From positions 1 to 33,811 of IMG/VR virus record IMGVR_UViG_3300048589_001555: a stretch of 33,811 nucleotides of DNA. One strand, 5' to 3'. Positions within the stretch are counted from its first letter, which is position 1. Every line of letters starts with the position of its first letter. The translations under genes were made by a program, and so were the position numbers. The DNA is from a virus. The notes under the pieces are model-generated. The model worked only from the letters and a program-made list of their open reading frames with translations. It had not been told where the DNA came from and searched no databases. This document shows, in pieces, positions 1-7,413 of the stretch.

Positions 1-366
1 TCAATAGAAGCTACTGCGTTTCAATAAGCATTTGTGATTCTGCAAATTCGATTTCAACGATTTTATCGTATCGATAATGATGAGTCGCTCGTAAGCAGTA
101 CAGTCAGACAGAATCATGGTTATTTCCTGACTTGCTATTTTTGGAGCACTCTTTATCTGCTCGGAAAGCAACCAATCACCTGGAATTTCCAATGCGTTTG
201 CTATTAGGACAAAGGTTTCCAGGCTCATAATTTTACAACCGCTTTCTATATAGCTAATGTAGGTAGGAGATTTATCGATCAACTCCGAAAGCATCGCTTG
301 AGATAATTGGTTTCGCTTACGAATTTCTTTAATTCTTCGACCAATTTTGCAGTAATTCAGACCCAT
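1..366 (-). CDS. XRE-family helix-turn-helix repressor
   Basis: A 121-residue cytoplasmic DNA-binding protein with an N-terminal Cro/CI-type helix-turn-helix at about residues 9-63. The pattern 'IGRRIKEIRKRNQLSQ...SPTYISYIESG...LETFVLIANAL' is typical of XRE repressors. The C-terminal half is short, predicted helical and not recognised, so there is no LexA-like protease domain. The ATG at 366 is chosen over an upstream in-frame TTG at 396 because GGAGGT (373-378) sits 6-8 bases before it. It is divergent from the recombinase operon, as expected for an immunity repressor controlling integration and excision functions. The stop codon occupies bases 1-3, so the gene is complete. Confidence 0.85.
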   Translation of the reverse strand: MGLNYCKIGRRIKEIRKRNQLSQAMLSELIDKSPTYISYIESGCKIMSLETFVLIANALEIPGDWLLSEQIKSAPKIASQEITMILSDCTAYERLIIIDTIKSLKSNLQNHKCLLKRSSFY

Positions 367-385
367 AGATTGAACCTCCGAAAAT

Positions 386-414
386 GTTATGTTCAATTAT
401 GGACTTTTAATCAA
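386..414 (-). promoter_or_regulatory. Candidate promoter of the XRE repressor
   Basis: On the minus strand a TTGATT -35 (409-414) and CATAAC -10 (386-391) are separated by 17 bases, placing the start point just ahead of the GGAGGT of the repressor gene. Both hexamers deviate from consensus, so this is tentative. Confidence 0.35.
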
Positions 415-435
415 TAACACTTAATTGAAAGTTAA

Positions 436-464
436 TTAAATGGTCGGTTTGTTATTACATAATT
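436..464 (+). promoter_or_regulatory. Candidate promoter of the recombinase operon
   Basis: CATAAT (459-464) matches 5 of 6 bases of the -10 consensus. A poor -35 (TTAAAT, 436-441) lies 17 bases upstream, which would suit an activated or repressed promoter. The flanking sequence contains repeated TTAAT/AATTAA words that could be repressor contacts. Assigned by eye only. Confidence 0.3.
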
Positions 465-485
465 CAGATATATCATCTCGTTTCT

Positions 486-517
486 AAACCATAAGTCAAG
501 AACATGACCTATGGTTT
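486..517. repeat. 13-bp inverted repeat in the repressor/recombinase intergenic region
   Basis: Arms AAACCATAAGTCA (486-498) and TGACCTATGGTTT (505-517) are inverted copies with one mismatch (a G-T pair if RNA) around a 6-base centre. It lies in the probable 5' leader of the recombinase operon. It could be a repressor operator, a recombinase binding site, or an RNA hairpin controlling expression of the recombinase-like gene. No T-tract follows, so it is not a classical terminator. Confidence 0.6.
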
Positions 518-579
518 ATTGATGTCTTTACCTTCCATTTGTAAAATTGTATGAATGAAGAACAGATATGGAGGGGTAC

Positions 580-1188
580 GTGCCTGAATTGATTGAAGAA
601 AAAGAGAAAATCGGACTAGAAGTAATGCCTTCATTCGATTTTTCATTTTCGTGTGACAAAGAGCAAGAGCTGCGCATCTTGGAGCACAGGGCATGGCTTA
701 AAAGTATTAAGCGAGAAATGCCATTGCCAAAGCACCATTTTAAGGTCGCAATATACATTCGATATTTCAACCAGACGAAATATGATGATTACATCTCCTT
801 TCATAAGAAACAATTCTCTGATACGATTGCCCTTTGCCCAAATTGGGAATTCGTTGGATTCTATGTGGATGAAGGCGCTACCGCGCCTAATATGGAAACT
901 GCGCAGGCATGGTCACGGCTGTTAAACGACTGCAATGCTGGCAAAGTTGATTTAATTATCACTCAAAAAGCAAGCAATGTCTCCAAAAAAATCACGGAAA
1001 TAAGCTTCTGTTCAAGAATTCTTGCTGCGCTTGAAAAACCGGTTGGGATATATTTTATATCTGAAGACATCTATACTTTGGCATCATACTATCAGAGTGA
1101 TTTAAAAGACTCGTTTTTTCTTCCCTATCCCGATTGGTCTGTTCTGCCGGATGACAATTCTCAAGAGATAGGGACACTGCATGATTGA
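580..1188 (+). CDS. Serine-recombinase-like protein lacking catalytic residues
   Basis: About 202 residues. The central part aligns by eye with the resolvase domain of the next gene: 'VAIYIRYFNQ' against 'VAVYARVSTD', 'PNWEFVGFYVDEG' against 'PNWILVKIYADEG', and 'DCNAGKVDLIITQ' against 'DCRAGRIDMILTK'. The nucleophilic serine is Phe (about residue 63). The SRFARN arginines are Asn and Lys (about 133 and 136), and the conserved Arg after the DEG loop is Ala (about 108). It cannot cleave DNA by the known mechanism; a regulatory or structural partner role is inferred. GGAGG (570-574) lies 5 bases before GTG 580, which favours that start over ATG 568, whose own codon overlaps the SD. The 3' end overlaps the active recombinase by 8 bases. 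The N-terminal 50 residues are not recognised. Confidence 0.75.
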   Translation: MPELIEEKEKIGLEVMPSFDFSFSCDKEQELRILEHRAWLKSIKREMPLPKHHFKVAIYIRYFNQTKYDDYISFHKKQFSDTIALCPNWEFVGFYVDEGATAPNMETAQAWSRLLNDCNAGKVDLIITQKASNVSKKITEISFCSRILAALEKPVGIYFISEDIYTLASYYQSDLKDSFFLPYPDWSVLPDDNSQEIGTLHD

Positions 1189-3076
1189 TCAGATAAAAAA
1201 GCAGAAAGCTGAAGAACAAAAGGAAAAAGTACGTAAAAGGATTAAAACGCAGATTGATCCGAATACGTATGCTTTCATTCCAGCAAAAAAACAAGTTGAT
1301 TATTATGATAATGACATTCAACAACGCGTTGCAGTTTATGCTCGTGTTTCAACAGACAATATCCAGCAAACTTCATCATATGAGCTTCAGAAAAAGTATT
1401 ACGAAGATTTCGTTATACACCATCCGAACTGGATACTAGTAAAAATCTATGCCGATGAGGGTACTAGCGGAACATCCACTGCGAACCGGGATGAGTTTAA
1501 CAAAATGATAGCAGATTGCCGCGCTGGAAGGATAGACATGATTTTAACGAAGAGTGTTTCGCGTTTTGCGAGAAATGTCGTTGATTGCATTGGTATGGTT
1601 AGAACTCTTTCCGATTTACCGCATCCTGTTGGAGTCTTTTTTGAAAGCGAGTGTATTTTTTCACTTAAGGATGATTCCCAAATGGCGCTTTCTTTTCTGG
1701 CTACAATGGCACAGGAAGAGTCTCATATACGGAGCCGAAGCATGGAGACATCACTTCGTATGCGACTTGATGGCGGGCTGCCGTTAACGCCGAAACTTCT
1801 CGGCTACTCGCATGACACGGAAGGAAATCTTGTCATCAACCCGGATGAAGAGGCAACCGTTAAGCTTATATTCTCCATGTATCTCTATGGCTATTCAACA
1901 TCAGAAATTGCTACAACTCTTACTGAACTGGGTCGAAAAACATACCTAGGCAATATAACTTGGTCATCAAATTCAGTAGTGCAAGTATTACGAAACGAAC
2001 GTCACTGCGGCGATGTGTTGACGAGGAAAACTTTCACACCGAACTATTTAAATCATAAGGCAAAGAAAAACAGAGGGGATAGACCGCAGAGCATTTATCG
2101 GAATCATCATGAAGCCATCGTGTCAAGAGATGATTTTATCGCTGTGCAGCGACTTCTTGAAAATGCAAAGTATGGTAACAAATCAATTCTACCGGAACTT
2201 CGAGTGATTGACAGTGGTCTTCTCAAGGGATTTGTTATTGTGAACCCCCGCTGGGCGGGATTCAAGTCTACCGATTATTATGATGCTGCAATCAGCATTA
2301 AACCTGACCCGCAGGACCTATGTGAAGATACTAAATGTTTAGATCAAGAGCCAGAGATTCAATTCGAAGCAGAAGCCGGGGCTTTTGACATGCGGGGGTT
2401 TGAGATTACACGTTCGGAGATGTTTGATTCCGTTCATCGACCATACGTCATATTTCAAGACAAAAAAATCAAATTTAGCACTGCATGCATAAGAAAGTTT
2501 GATAAAAATAACCATATTGAGTTACTTGTTGATCCAATAAATATGAAATTTGCTGTCAGAACAATAGGTAAGGACAACAAATATTCAACCGTTTGTTCGA
2601 AACATGTAAATGACCTATATTATCCTAAGGAAATATCTTGTGCTGCATTTATAGATACATTGTTCGAAATATTCGGTTGGAACACAGACCTCAAATATCG
2701 GATATCGGGAGCGTTTTATCAAAAAGACGATGAAATTGTTTTTCTATTTAACATTAATGATGCTGAAGCTTTTATCAAACCAGTAATGCTGGCCATTCGA
2801 GCTGTGGAAAATGATCAAGAAGGGACGCTTGAACCATTGTCGACGTCGGGCAAAAGGGTTCGAGCTGTTCCAGAAGAGTGGGTTCATGCATTTGGCAACC
2901 TGTTTTACACCCATCAGCATATTTTTCCATTATTAGAATCCAAAGAAAGCATGGACTTGAATATTCGAGAGGAAGGGCAATTGTATGAAACAGGGGAGAA
3001 GATTTGCATGACCGGAGTAGATGAACTAAGCGAATTCATAAGTCAAGAGCTGATGAGGGGGAATACTCGAGAATGA
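1181..3076 (+). CDS. Large serine recombinase (site-specific integrase/excisionase)
   Basis: A 631-residue protein. The resolvase domain (about 48-190) keeps the nucleophile Ser57 in 'YARVST', Arg55, Arg103 and 'SRFARN' (127-132). A recombinase domain follows (about 200-330, 'LLGYSHDTEGNLVINPDEEATVK' region). Family members normally continue into a cysteine zinc ribbon and coiled coil. Here no CxxC pairs appear, and residues about 401-580 form a different module that is repeated in the next two genes. It likely catalyses integration and excision of the element by concerted double-strand cleavage and strand rotation. Its start overlaps the preceding gene and its stop overlaps the next start (ATGA), so the operon looks translationally coupled. 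Catalytic assignment is secure; the role of the C-terminal module is unknown. Confidence 0.92.
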   Translation: MIDQIKKQKAEEQKEKVRKRIKTQIDPNTYAFIPAKKQVDYYDNDIQQRVAVYARVSTDNIQQTSSYELQKKYYEDFVIHHPNWILVKIYADEGTSGTSTANRDEFNKMIADCRAGRIDMILTKSVSRFARNVVDCIGMVRTLSDLPHPVGVFFESECIFSLKDDSQMALSFLATMAQEESHIRSRSMETSLRMRLDGGLPLTPKLLGYSHDTEGNLVINPDEEATVKLIFSMYLYGYSTSEIATTLTELGRKTYLGNITWSSNSVVQVLRNERHCGDVLTRKTFTPNYLNHKAKKNRGDRPQSIYRNHHEAIVSRDDFIAVQRLLENAKYGNKSILPELRVIDSGLLKGFVIVNPRWAGFKSTDYYDAAISIKPDPQDLCEDTKCLDQEPEIQFEAEAGAFDMRGFEITRSEMFDSVHRPYVIFQDKKIKFSTACIRKFDKNNHIELLVDPINMKFAVRTIGKDNKYSTVCSKHVNDLYYPKEISCAAFIDTLFEIFGWNTDLKYRISGAFYQKDDEIVFLFNINDAEAFIKPVMLAIRAVENDQEGTLEPLSTSGKRVRAVPEEWVHAFGNLFYTHQHIFPLLESKESMDLNIREEGQLYETGEKICMTGVDELSEFISQELMRGNTRE

Positions 3077-3885
3077 ATAACAGTATCGATGATCGGCCCC
3101 ATAACATTTTAGAAAGTTGCGATTACCCTGCTGATTGTACCGACTCTGAAAACAGGATATGCAGCAATACGCAGATTTCTAAAGATGCAACAGCAACAAC
3201 GTTTCTTCAACTTGAAAAAGAATTTTATGTTCCAGCGGAAAGTAAAAGGGCTCAAATTGATGACGACGTGATCAAACTTGATGGTGAATTTGATTATGAC
3301 GGATATCAAGTGGTTCGACGTGAGTTTTTCGCACATACTAACGAGCCATCAATTGCTTTTAATGATTATAGAATCTCTGTTAATACAGCATGCTTAAATA
3401 AACTTCCTTTGACAGATAATGTACAGGTGCTTGTTAATCAAACCAATAAAATTCTTGCAATCCAACCATGTCAGGAAGAAGAACGCAACTCATTTGCATG
3501 GTGCACCCCTGGAAATGGCAGGAGGAAACCCAAGCAGATTACCTGCAGATTGTTCTTTGCCAAGATATTCACACTAATGAATTGGAACCCTGAGTATCGT
3601 TATAAGCTATTGGGGAAAATCATTCACGCAAATGATAAATATCTTCTGGCATTCGATTTGACAGCGACGGAAGTATATCAACGCGTAACGATTGAAGGAA
3701 AGAGGGCGAAAACATCCCGTACACCCGTATTTCCGGCTGAGTGGCAAAATCAATTTGGGTTGGCTTATAGTGAACACCAAAAATCGATGCAGATCGATAT
3801 TTTTGACGGGTATGCCGTGTATGCCATAAAAAGTAATGTGATTTCAAAAATTGAAATTGATTCAGTGAAGGATAAGCGGACTTAA
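3073..3885 (+). CDS. Free-standing copy of the recombinase C-terminal module
   Basis: A 270-residue protein with no catalytic domain. Residues about 71-236 resemble recombinase residues 401-580: 'GEFDYDGYQVVRREFF' against 'GAFDMRGFEITRSEMF', 'ISVNTACLNK' against 'IKFSTACIRK', 'VQVLVN' against 'IELLVD', 'MNWNPEYRYKLLGK' against 'FGWNTDLKYRISGA', and 'FPAEWQNQFGLAYSEHQ' against 'VPEEWVHAFGNLFYTHQ'. The N-terminal 70 residues look disordered. The start overlaps the recombinase stop by 4 bases (ATGA), implying coupled translation in fixed proportion. A DNA-binding or recombinase-partner role, perhaps a directionality factor, is inferred from paralogy and position only. Confidence 0.7.
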   Translation: MNNSIDDRPHNILESCDYPADCTDSENRICSNTQISKDATATTFLQLEKEFYVPAESKRAQIDDDVIKLDGEFDYDGYQVVRREFFAHTNEPSIAFNDYRISVNTACLNKLPLTDNVQVLVNQTNKILAIQPCQEEERNSFAWCTPGNGRRKPKQITCRLFFAKIFTLMNWNPEYRYKLLGKIIHANDKYLLAFDLTATEVYQRVTIEGKRAKTSRTPVFPAEWQNQFGLAYSEHQKSMQIDIFDGYAVYAIKSNVISKIEIDSVKDKRT

Positions 3886-3927
3886 GGAATAAGTTTTTTG
3901 ATTAAAAATATATGGAGGATTGGACAT

Positions 3928-4344
3928 ATGAATGTGCAGAAAGAACTCGTGGCGGCCTTAACTATAGACTTAAAAAGGAACAGATTCCGAATTCATAAGC
4001 ATACTTTACATGGACTTGGCGATCCCAGGTACATTCAATTCCTTATCAATCCTGAAGATGGTTATATTGCAATACTAGGGAGTGACAAGCCTTTGGTGGG
4101 GGGGACAGCGAATAAGGTCACTCTAGATAATGCAAACAGCAAAAAATCTGTGGAGTTTTACAGCGCAAACTTGCTTAATGGAATTTTCAAAATCTTTGGT
4201 AAGCTGGACTATCATTATAGTTATCGCTTAAGCGGTGAAATCGACCAAGTGAACCGAGTTGCGTATTATTCCATGAAAACGCTACAGAAAAATGGTCGGA
4301 GTGAAGTGGAGAATGGCGATGAAATTCAGACAACTGAAAATTGA
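3928..4344 (+). CDS. Second short paralogue of the recombinase C-terminal module
   Basis: A 138-residue protein. ATG 3928 is chosen because GGAGG (3914-3918) lies 9 bases upstream; an in-frame TTG at 3898 has no such signal. It matches the second half of the module: 'YIQFLINPEDGYIAIL' corresponds to the 'LLVDPINMKFAV' strand pair, and 'LLNGIFKIFGKLDYHYSYRLSGEI' to 'FIDTLFEIFGWNTDLKYRISGAF'. It lacks the N-terminal leader of the preceding gene and the 'PEEW...HQ' tail. Function unknown. Together with its neighbour it forms a three-member paralogous set inside one operon, suggesting a hetero-oligomeric complex on DNA. Confidence 0.65.
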   Translation: MNVQKELVAALTIDLKRNRFRIHKHTLHGLGDPRYIQFLINPEDGYIAILGSDKPLVGGTANKVTLDNANSKKSVEFYSANLLNGIFKIFGKLDYHYSYRLSGEIDQVNRVAYYSMKTLQKNGRSEVENGDEIQTTEN

Positions 4345-5284
4345 TAGCGAGTTTAAGAATCTGATCCGTCCTCTTCGCAAAGAAGAGTATAGCCTACTAG
4401 AATTGAATCTTGTAGCAGATGGGTGCCGTGATCCAATCATTATATGGAATGGGATCATTGTTGATGGGCATAATCGTTATGAAATTTGTAACAGATTGAA
4501 CATTCCCTATTCAGTAATGGAAGTAGAGTTTGAAAGCCGAGAAGCGGCTGTAATTTGGATATGCAGCAATCAGCTCGGAAGAAGAAACATTTCAGAAGAG
4601 ACACGAAAATATTTGATCGGTAGAAAATATGAAGCTGAAAAGTATATCGGAAGCCGAAAAAATACCTTTGGCCACAATCAATACACGAGATCACTCGATA
4701 CCGAAAAAACAGATCAAAATATAGATGACCACGGTTGTGATCAAAAAGAATACTGGCGGCGCACTGCATGGCGGATAGGACATGAGTATCACATATCTTC
4801 AGGAACCGTTCAAAAATATGCAAAATATAGCCAAGCTGTAAGGCTAATTGCTCAAAAAGCGCCTGAGTTAGTTCCACAAATTCTATCGGGCAACTACAAG
4901 ATATCGCATGAAAACGTCGTTGCTCTGTCAATGATGGACGCGAAAGAAGTGCAAAAGTTAAATCGAAAATTCGTGCAAGGAGCAATCCCATATATTCGAT
5001 ATAGTGAATCGCGAAAGGACTTTTCAGATGATATCCCTTGTAAATCGATTGACCAGATTCATGAACCAGCCGCAATAAAAGCTATGCCTGCGTATGATCC
5101 TGATGCCGTAGTTGTATGTCTCACGCTTACAATACCATCTTGGATAAGTTCAATTGAACGAACGAAATCGGCAGCAGACTTAGATATCATTTCCCCTGCT
5201 GCAAAATCAAAGCTTATAGAAGCTTTAGAAGAATTGCAGAGTACGGGGCGGGAGATGCTCGAAACAATAAGAGGAGAGGCTTGA
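4319..5284 (+). CDS. ParB-like N-terminal domain protein
   Basis: About 321 residues from ATG 4319, which has GGAGA (4308-4312) 6 bases upstream; in-frame starts further up overlap the SD or lack one. Residues about 10-85 form a ParB/sulfiredoxin-like domain with 'IIIWNGIIVDGHNRYEIC', the GHxR form of the ParB nucleotide-binding motif, then a helical part 'NISEETRKYLIGRKYEAEK'. A helix-turn-helix-like segment around 'GTVQKYAKYS' follows. The gene overlaps the previous one by 26 bases. ParB-fold proteins on mobile elements can act as CTP-dependent clamps, nucleases or regulators; which applies here is not visible. Being in the recombinase operon suggests DNA organisation or control of excision. 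Confidence 0.75.
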   Translation: MKFRQLKIDSEFKNLIRPLRKEEYSLLELNLVADGCRDPIIIWNGIIVDGHNRYEICNRLNIPYSVMEVEFESREAAVIWICSNQLGRRNISEETRKYLIGRKYEAEKYIGSRKNTFGHNQYTRSLDTEKTDQNIDDHGCDQKEYWRRTAWRIGHEYHISSGTVQKYAKYSQAVRLIAQKAPELVPQILSGNYKISHENVVALSMMDAKEVQKLNRKFVQGAIPYIRYSESRKDFSDDIPCKSIDQIHEPAAIKAMPAYDPDAVVVCLTLTIPSWISSIERTKSAADLDIISPAAKSKLIEALEELQSTGREMLETIRGEA

Positions 5285-6150
5285 TGTCAGATTATAATAT
5301 GTTTGTTCCAAATGTTCATTTTGAACAAATACCAATTAAAAATTTGGTTTCAAATCAAGAATATCAACGAAATCTATCACAACATCATGTTGAAAATGCT
5401 GCTGCGCATTTTGATCTTTATCAAATAAATCCTGTGAAAGTGAGTCGTCGCGACGGGGTTAATTATGTTTTCAATGGGCAGCATACTATAGAGATTGTTG
5501 CACTTATATCCGGATCACGGGAAACACCCATCTGGTGTATGATTTATGACGATCTGAATTATGAGCATGAAGCAGATATATTTGCTAATCAGATGAAGTT
5601 TGTAAGGCCATTGAAACCATATGAAGTTTTCATGGCAAATATAGAGGCAGGAAATGACAAGCAGTTAATCATCAAAGATCTCCTTGAGTCATACTCTCTA
5701 TCACTTGGACAAACTAGAAACTATGGGGTCATTTGCGCAGTCTCAACTGTTGAAGGTATTTACGAACGTTTCGGTTATCATGTCTTGGATCGTACCCTTC
5801 GCCTATGTGTAGGTGCATGGGAAGGTGATATGAATTCGTTGTCCGCAAATTTTCTCAACGGCGTTGCACGACTAGTCATTGCATTTGGCGATTCAATAAA
5901 AGATGATCAGTTTAAAGAAAAAGTCGGATATACATCTGTAAAACAACTTTCACGGACCGCTAAGGAACGTAGGCCGGGGTCACTTGGCTATGCAGAAGCG
6001 ATGCTTGTTGCGTACAATAGAAAATGCAAATTTCCACTTCGTTGGACAAAACTTTATGAAAAGAATCTTGGGACTACAGATGGACTGGATGTGGATATTG
6101 ATTCGCAGGATGTAGATGCGGATGTAATGGATGAAATCGATGATGAATAA
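5284..6150 (+). CDS. ParB-like / DUF6551-type protein
   Basis: A 288-residue protein. The N-terminal part carries 'IPIKNLVSNQEYQRNLSQHHVENAAAHFD', followed by 'YVFNGQHTIEIVAL', a variant ParB-type motif (NGQHT). It resembles the protein at 11965 ('VPLNEICIEQYQR...VDGQHRLCAM') in layout. The C-terminus is acidic (about the last 20 residues, rich in Asp). The start overlaps the previous stop (TGATG), with GGAG (5273-5276) 7 bases upstream. It is the last gene of the recombinase operon. A role in DNA binding or regulation is likely by family, but no specific function is known. The threonine in place of the usual arginine in the motif is worth noting. Confidence 0.7.
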   Translation: MSDYNMFVPNVHFEQIPIKNLVSNQEYQRNLSQHHVENAAAHFDLYQINPVKVSRRDGVNYVFNGQHTIEIVALISGSRETPIWCMIYDDLNYEHEADIFANQMKFVRPLKPYEVFMANIEAGNDKQLIIKDLLESYSLSLGQTRNYGVICAVSTVEGIYERFGYHVLDRTLRLCVGAWEGDMNSLSANFLNGVARLVIAFGDSIKDDQFKEKVGYTSVKQLSRTAKERRPGSLGYAEAMLVAYNRKCKFPLRWTKLYEKNLGTTDGLDVDIDSQDVDADVMDEIDDE

Positions 6151-6504
6151 GTACAATTTGGCTTTCAGATGTACAGGAGAAATTTGAGTAAAACGTTATA
6201 GGAAAAAGATATTATTATCAAGATGGTTGGCAATATAATTAAGATTCAGAAATCTGAGGTAATTCCTTGGTGAAAGTACAACTTGGCAAAAATCGAGGTG
6301 AGGAGGTTTGTATCATATTTTGGTGCTAACCATTTGCCTCTGGAAAACAATCATAAATGCGCCATTTGATTCAGACGAATTGGTTGGGGATGGAGTATAT
6401 AGATCAATGAAGTTGTATCCATTGACGACCGAGACTGGTTCATAGACACTCGCTCGACTAGCTAATTCTGTTAGTTCAAAGACTAGAGATGATATATATC
6501 TAAG
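6151..6504. other. Gene-poor stretch after the recombinase operon
   Basis: About 350 bases with no convincing gene. It holds two near-identical copies of AGTACAAYTTGGC (6150-6162 and 6275-6287), a strong but unused GGAGG (6302-6306), and a short open frame of about 45 codons with no usable start spacing. Its position next to a serine recombinase operon makes it a possible home for an attachment site or for ParB-like protein binding sites. No direct evidence for either. Confidence 0.4.
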
Positions 6505-6527
6505 CCCGCAGTTACTGCGGGTTTTTT
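6505..6527 (+). terminator. Rho-independent terminator
   Basis: Perfect 7-bp stem CCCGCAG/CTGCGGG (6505-6511, 6515-6521) with a TTA loop, followed by six T residues. It closes the recombinase/ParB operon, or a short transcript from the gene-poor stretch, and insulates it from the sigma factor operon. Confidence 0.9.
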
Positions 6528-6690
6528 CATTTTTGGGAATTTGCGACAGATTCTTGCTTGAAAATCGAGTAGAAATGAAAAGCGAAAAATGAGCTCGGCA
6601 CAAAATATATTATTTCAAATTTGCCGCATACCTTCCCGCTTTTGGTCTTCCCGAACATTTGGTTGTATATATGGGCGTTTTCGAACTCGT

Positions 6691-6717
6691 TATAATCCTC
6701 CGTGGAAGTTTCGGAGG
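6691..6717 (+). promoter_or_regulatory. -10 box and dyad ahead of the small ORF at 6725
   Basis: A perfect TATAAT (6691-6696) is followed directly by the inverted repeat CCTCCG...CGGAGG (6697-6702, 6712-6717) with a 9-base centre. The right arm contains the GGAGG ribosome binding site of the TTG start at 6725. No good -35 is visible at 17 bases. The dyad could be an operator over the start point, or could mask the ribosome binding site when transcription starts upstream. Confidence 0.45.
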
Positions 6718-6724
6718 ACGATGT

Positions 6725-6934
6725 TTGAGAGTTCGCGCCCGTGCAATGGTTGAATGCGAAACCGTTAATTCTTCATCGAAAAAAGCACAAAAAGACTTCA
6801 AAATAATATATTTTCGCAAAAATGGACGTTTTGCTTCCGCTTTTGAAAAGTCAGATTGTTTTATTTATATAGGGGGAGAAGAGGCAAAACTCGGACTGCA
6901 CCTTAAAAACCAAATATGGAGGACAAACCGTTGA
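6725..6934 (+). CDS. Small hypothetical protein upstream of the sigma factor
   Basis: A 69-residue ORF starting at TTG 6725, chosen because GGAGG (6713-6717) lies 7 bases upstream. The ORF stays open further upstream but without such a signal. It includes 'MVECETVNSSSKKAQKDFK', 'YFRKNGRF' and 'GGEEAKLGLHLKNQIW', a basic, probably compact beta-rich protein with no membrane segment. Its stop overlaps the TTG start of the sigma-like gene by 4 bases (TTGA), which suggests translational coupling and supports it being real. Not recognised as a named family. Confidence 0.55.
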   Translation: MRVRARAMVECETVNSSSKKAQKDFKIIYFRKNGRFASAFEKSDCFIYIGGEEAKLGLHLKNQIWRTNR

Positions 6935-7371
6935 ACTGCGAGAGCGAACAGGCTGCCGCTGGCGCTATGTTTGATGCATTTTGCAAGGAGGTCCTCCGTA
7001 ACACAGTTTTTAATTACAAACGGAAGATCAAGCGCCAGTCAAGTAGAGAAGTGATCACGCCGGATCCTGAACAATATATCTCTGCGCGGGATGCCGTCTT
7101 TGATGTATATGAAACGGATCATCTTTTTATCGAATTTGAGGGAAGTATATATCCGCTGGACAATGAAAAGCTTCATCAGTCGATGCTTACATTGCCGAAG
7201 AATCTGCTGGGTGTATTGTTGCTCAAGTTCTGGCATGGTCAGAAAGACGCGATAATCGCGAGTCACTTTGGCGTTTCAACAAGAACGATTCGTCAATGGC
7301 GTAGTCTTGCGATCGCTGAAATTCGGAAGTGGTATCAAGAAAAGGAGGTTGAATTTAGCGACACCTCGTGA
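6931..7371 (+). CDS. Sigma-70-like regulator (Tn916 Orf7 type)
   Basis: About 146 residues. GGAGG (6918-6922) lies 8 bases before TTG 6931; the upstream ATG 6916 would overlap that SD. The C-terminal half reads as sigma region 4 ('MLTLPKNLLGVLLLKFWHGQKDAIIASHFGVSTRTIRQW'), with the helix-turn-helix at about residues 105-130. The N-terminal half ('FCKEVLRNTVFNYKRKIKRQS') matches the usual start of the short sigma-like proteins of Tn916-family and other clostridial elements. With the next gene it forms the common Orf7/Orf8 regulatory pair thought to control element transcription. Calling it a true sigma factor is inference, as region 2 is not clear. Confidence 0.8.
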   Translation: MNCESEQAAAGAMFDAFCKEVLRNTVFNYKRKIKRQSSREVITPDPEQYISARDAVFDVYETDHLFIEFEGSIYPLDNEKLHQSMLTLPKNLLGVLLLKFWHGQKDAIIASHFGVSTRTIRQWRSLAIAEIRKWYQEKEVEFSDTS

Positions 7372-7413
7372 AATGAAAGAAGGGCTTCTTTCAAATCAGC
7401 CGATAGGAGAGAT

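Noticed and set aside
509-770. Minus-strand ORFs opposite the start of the recombinase-like gene
   Set aside because: No ribosome binding site, and they overlap a better supported coding region and the intergenic dyad.
6308-6445. A plus-strand frame of about 45 codons after a strong GGAGG
   Set aside because: The TTG is only one base from the GGAGG, and the next possible start is too far. No recognisable protein.
6313-6603. A 96-codon minus-strand ORF in the gene-poor stretch
   Set aside because: It runs through the rho-independent terminator hairpin, lacks a ribosome binding site and has no recognisable domain.
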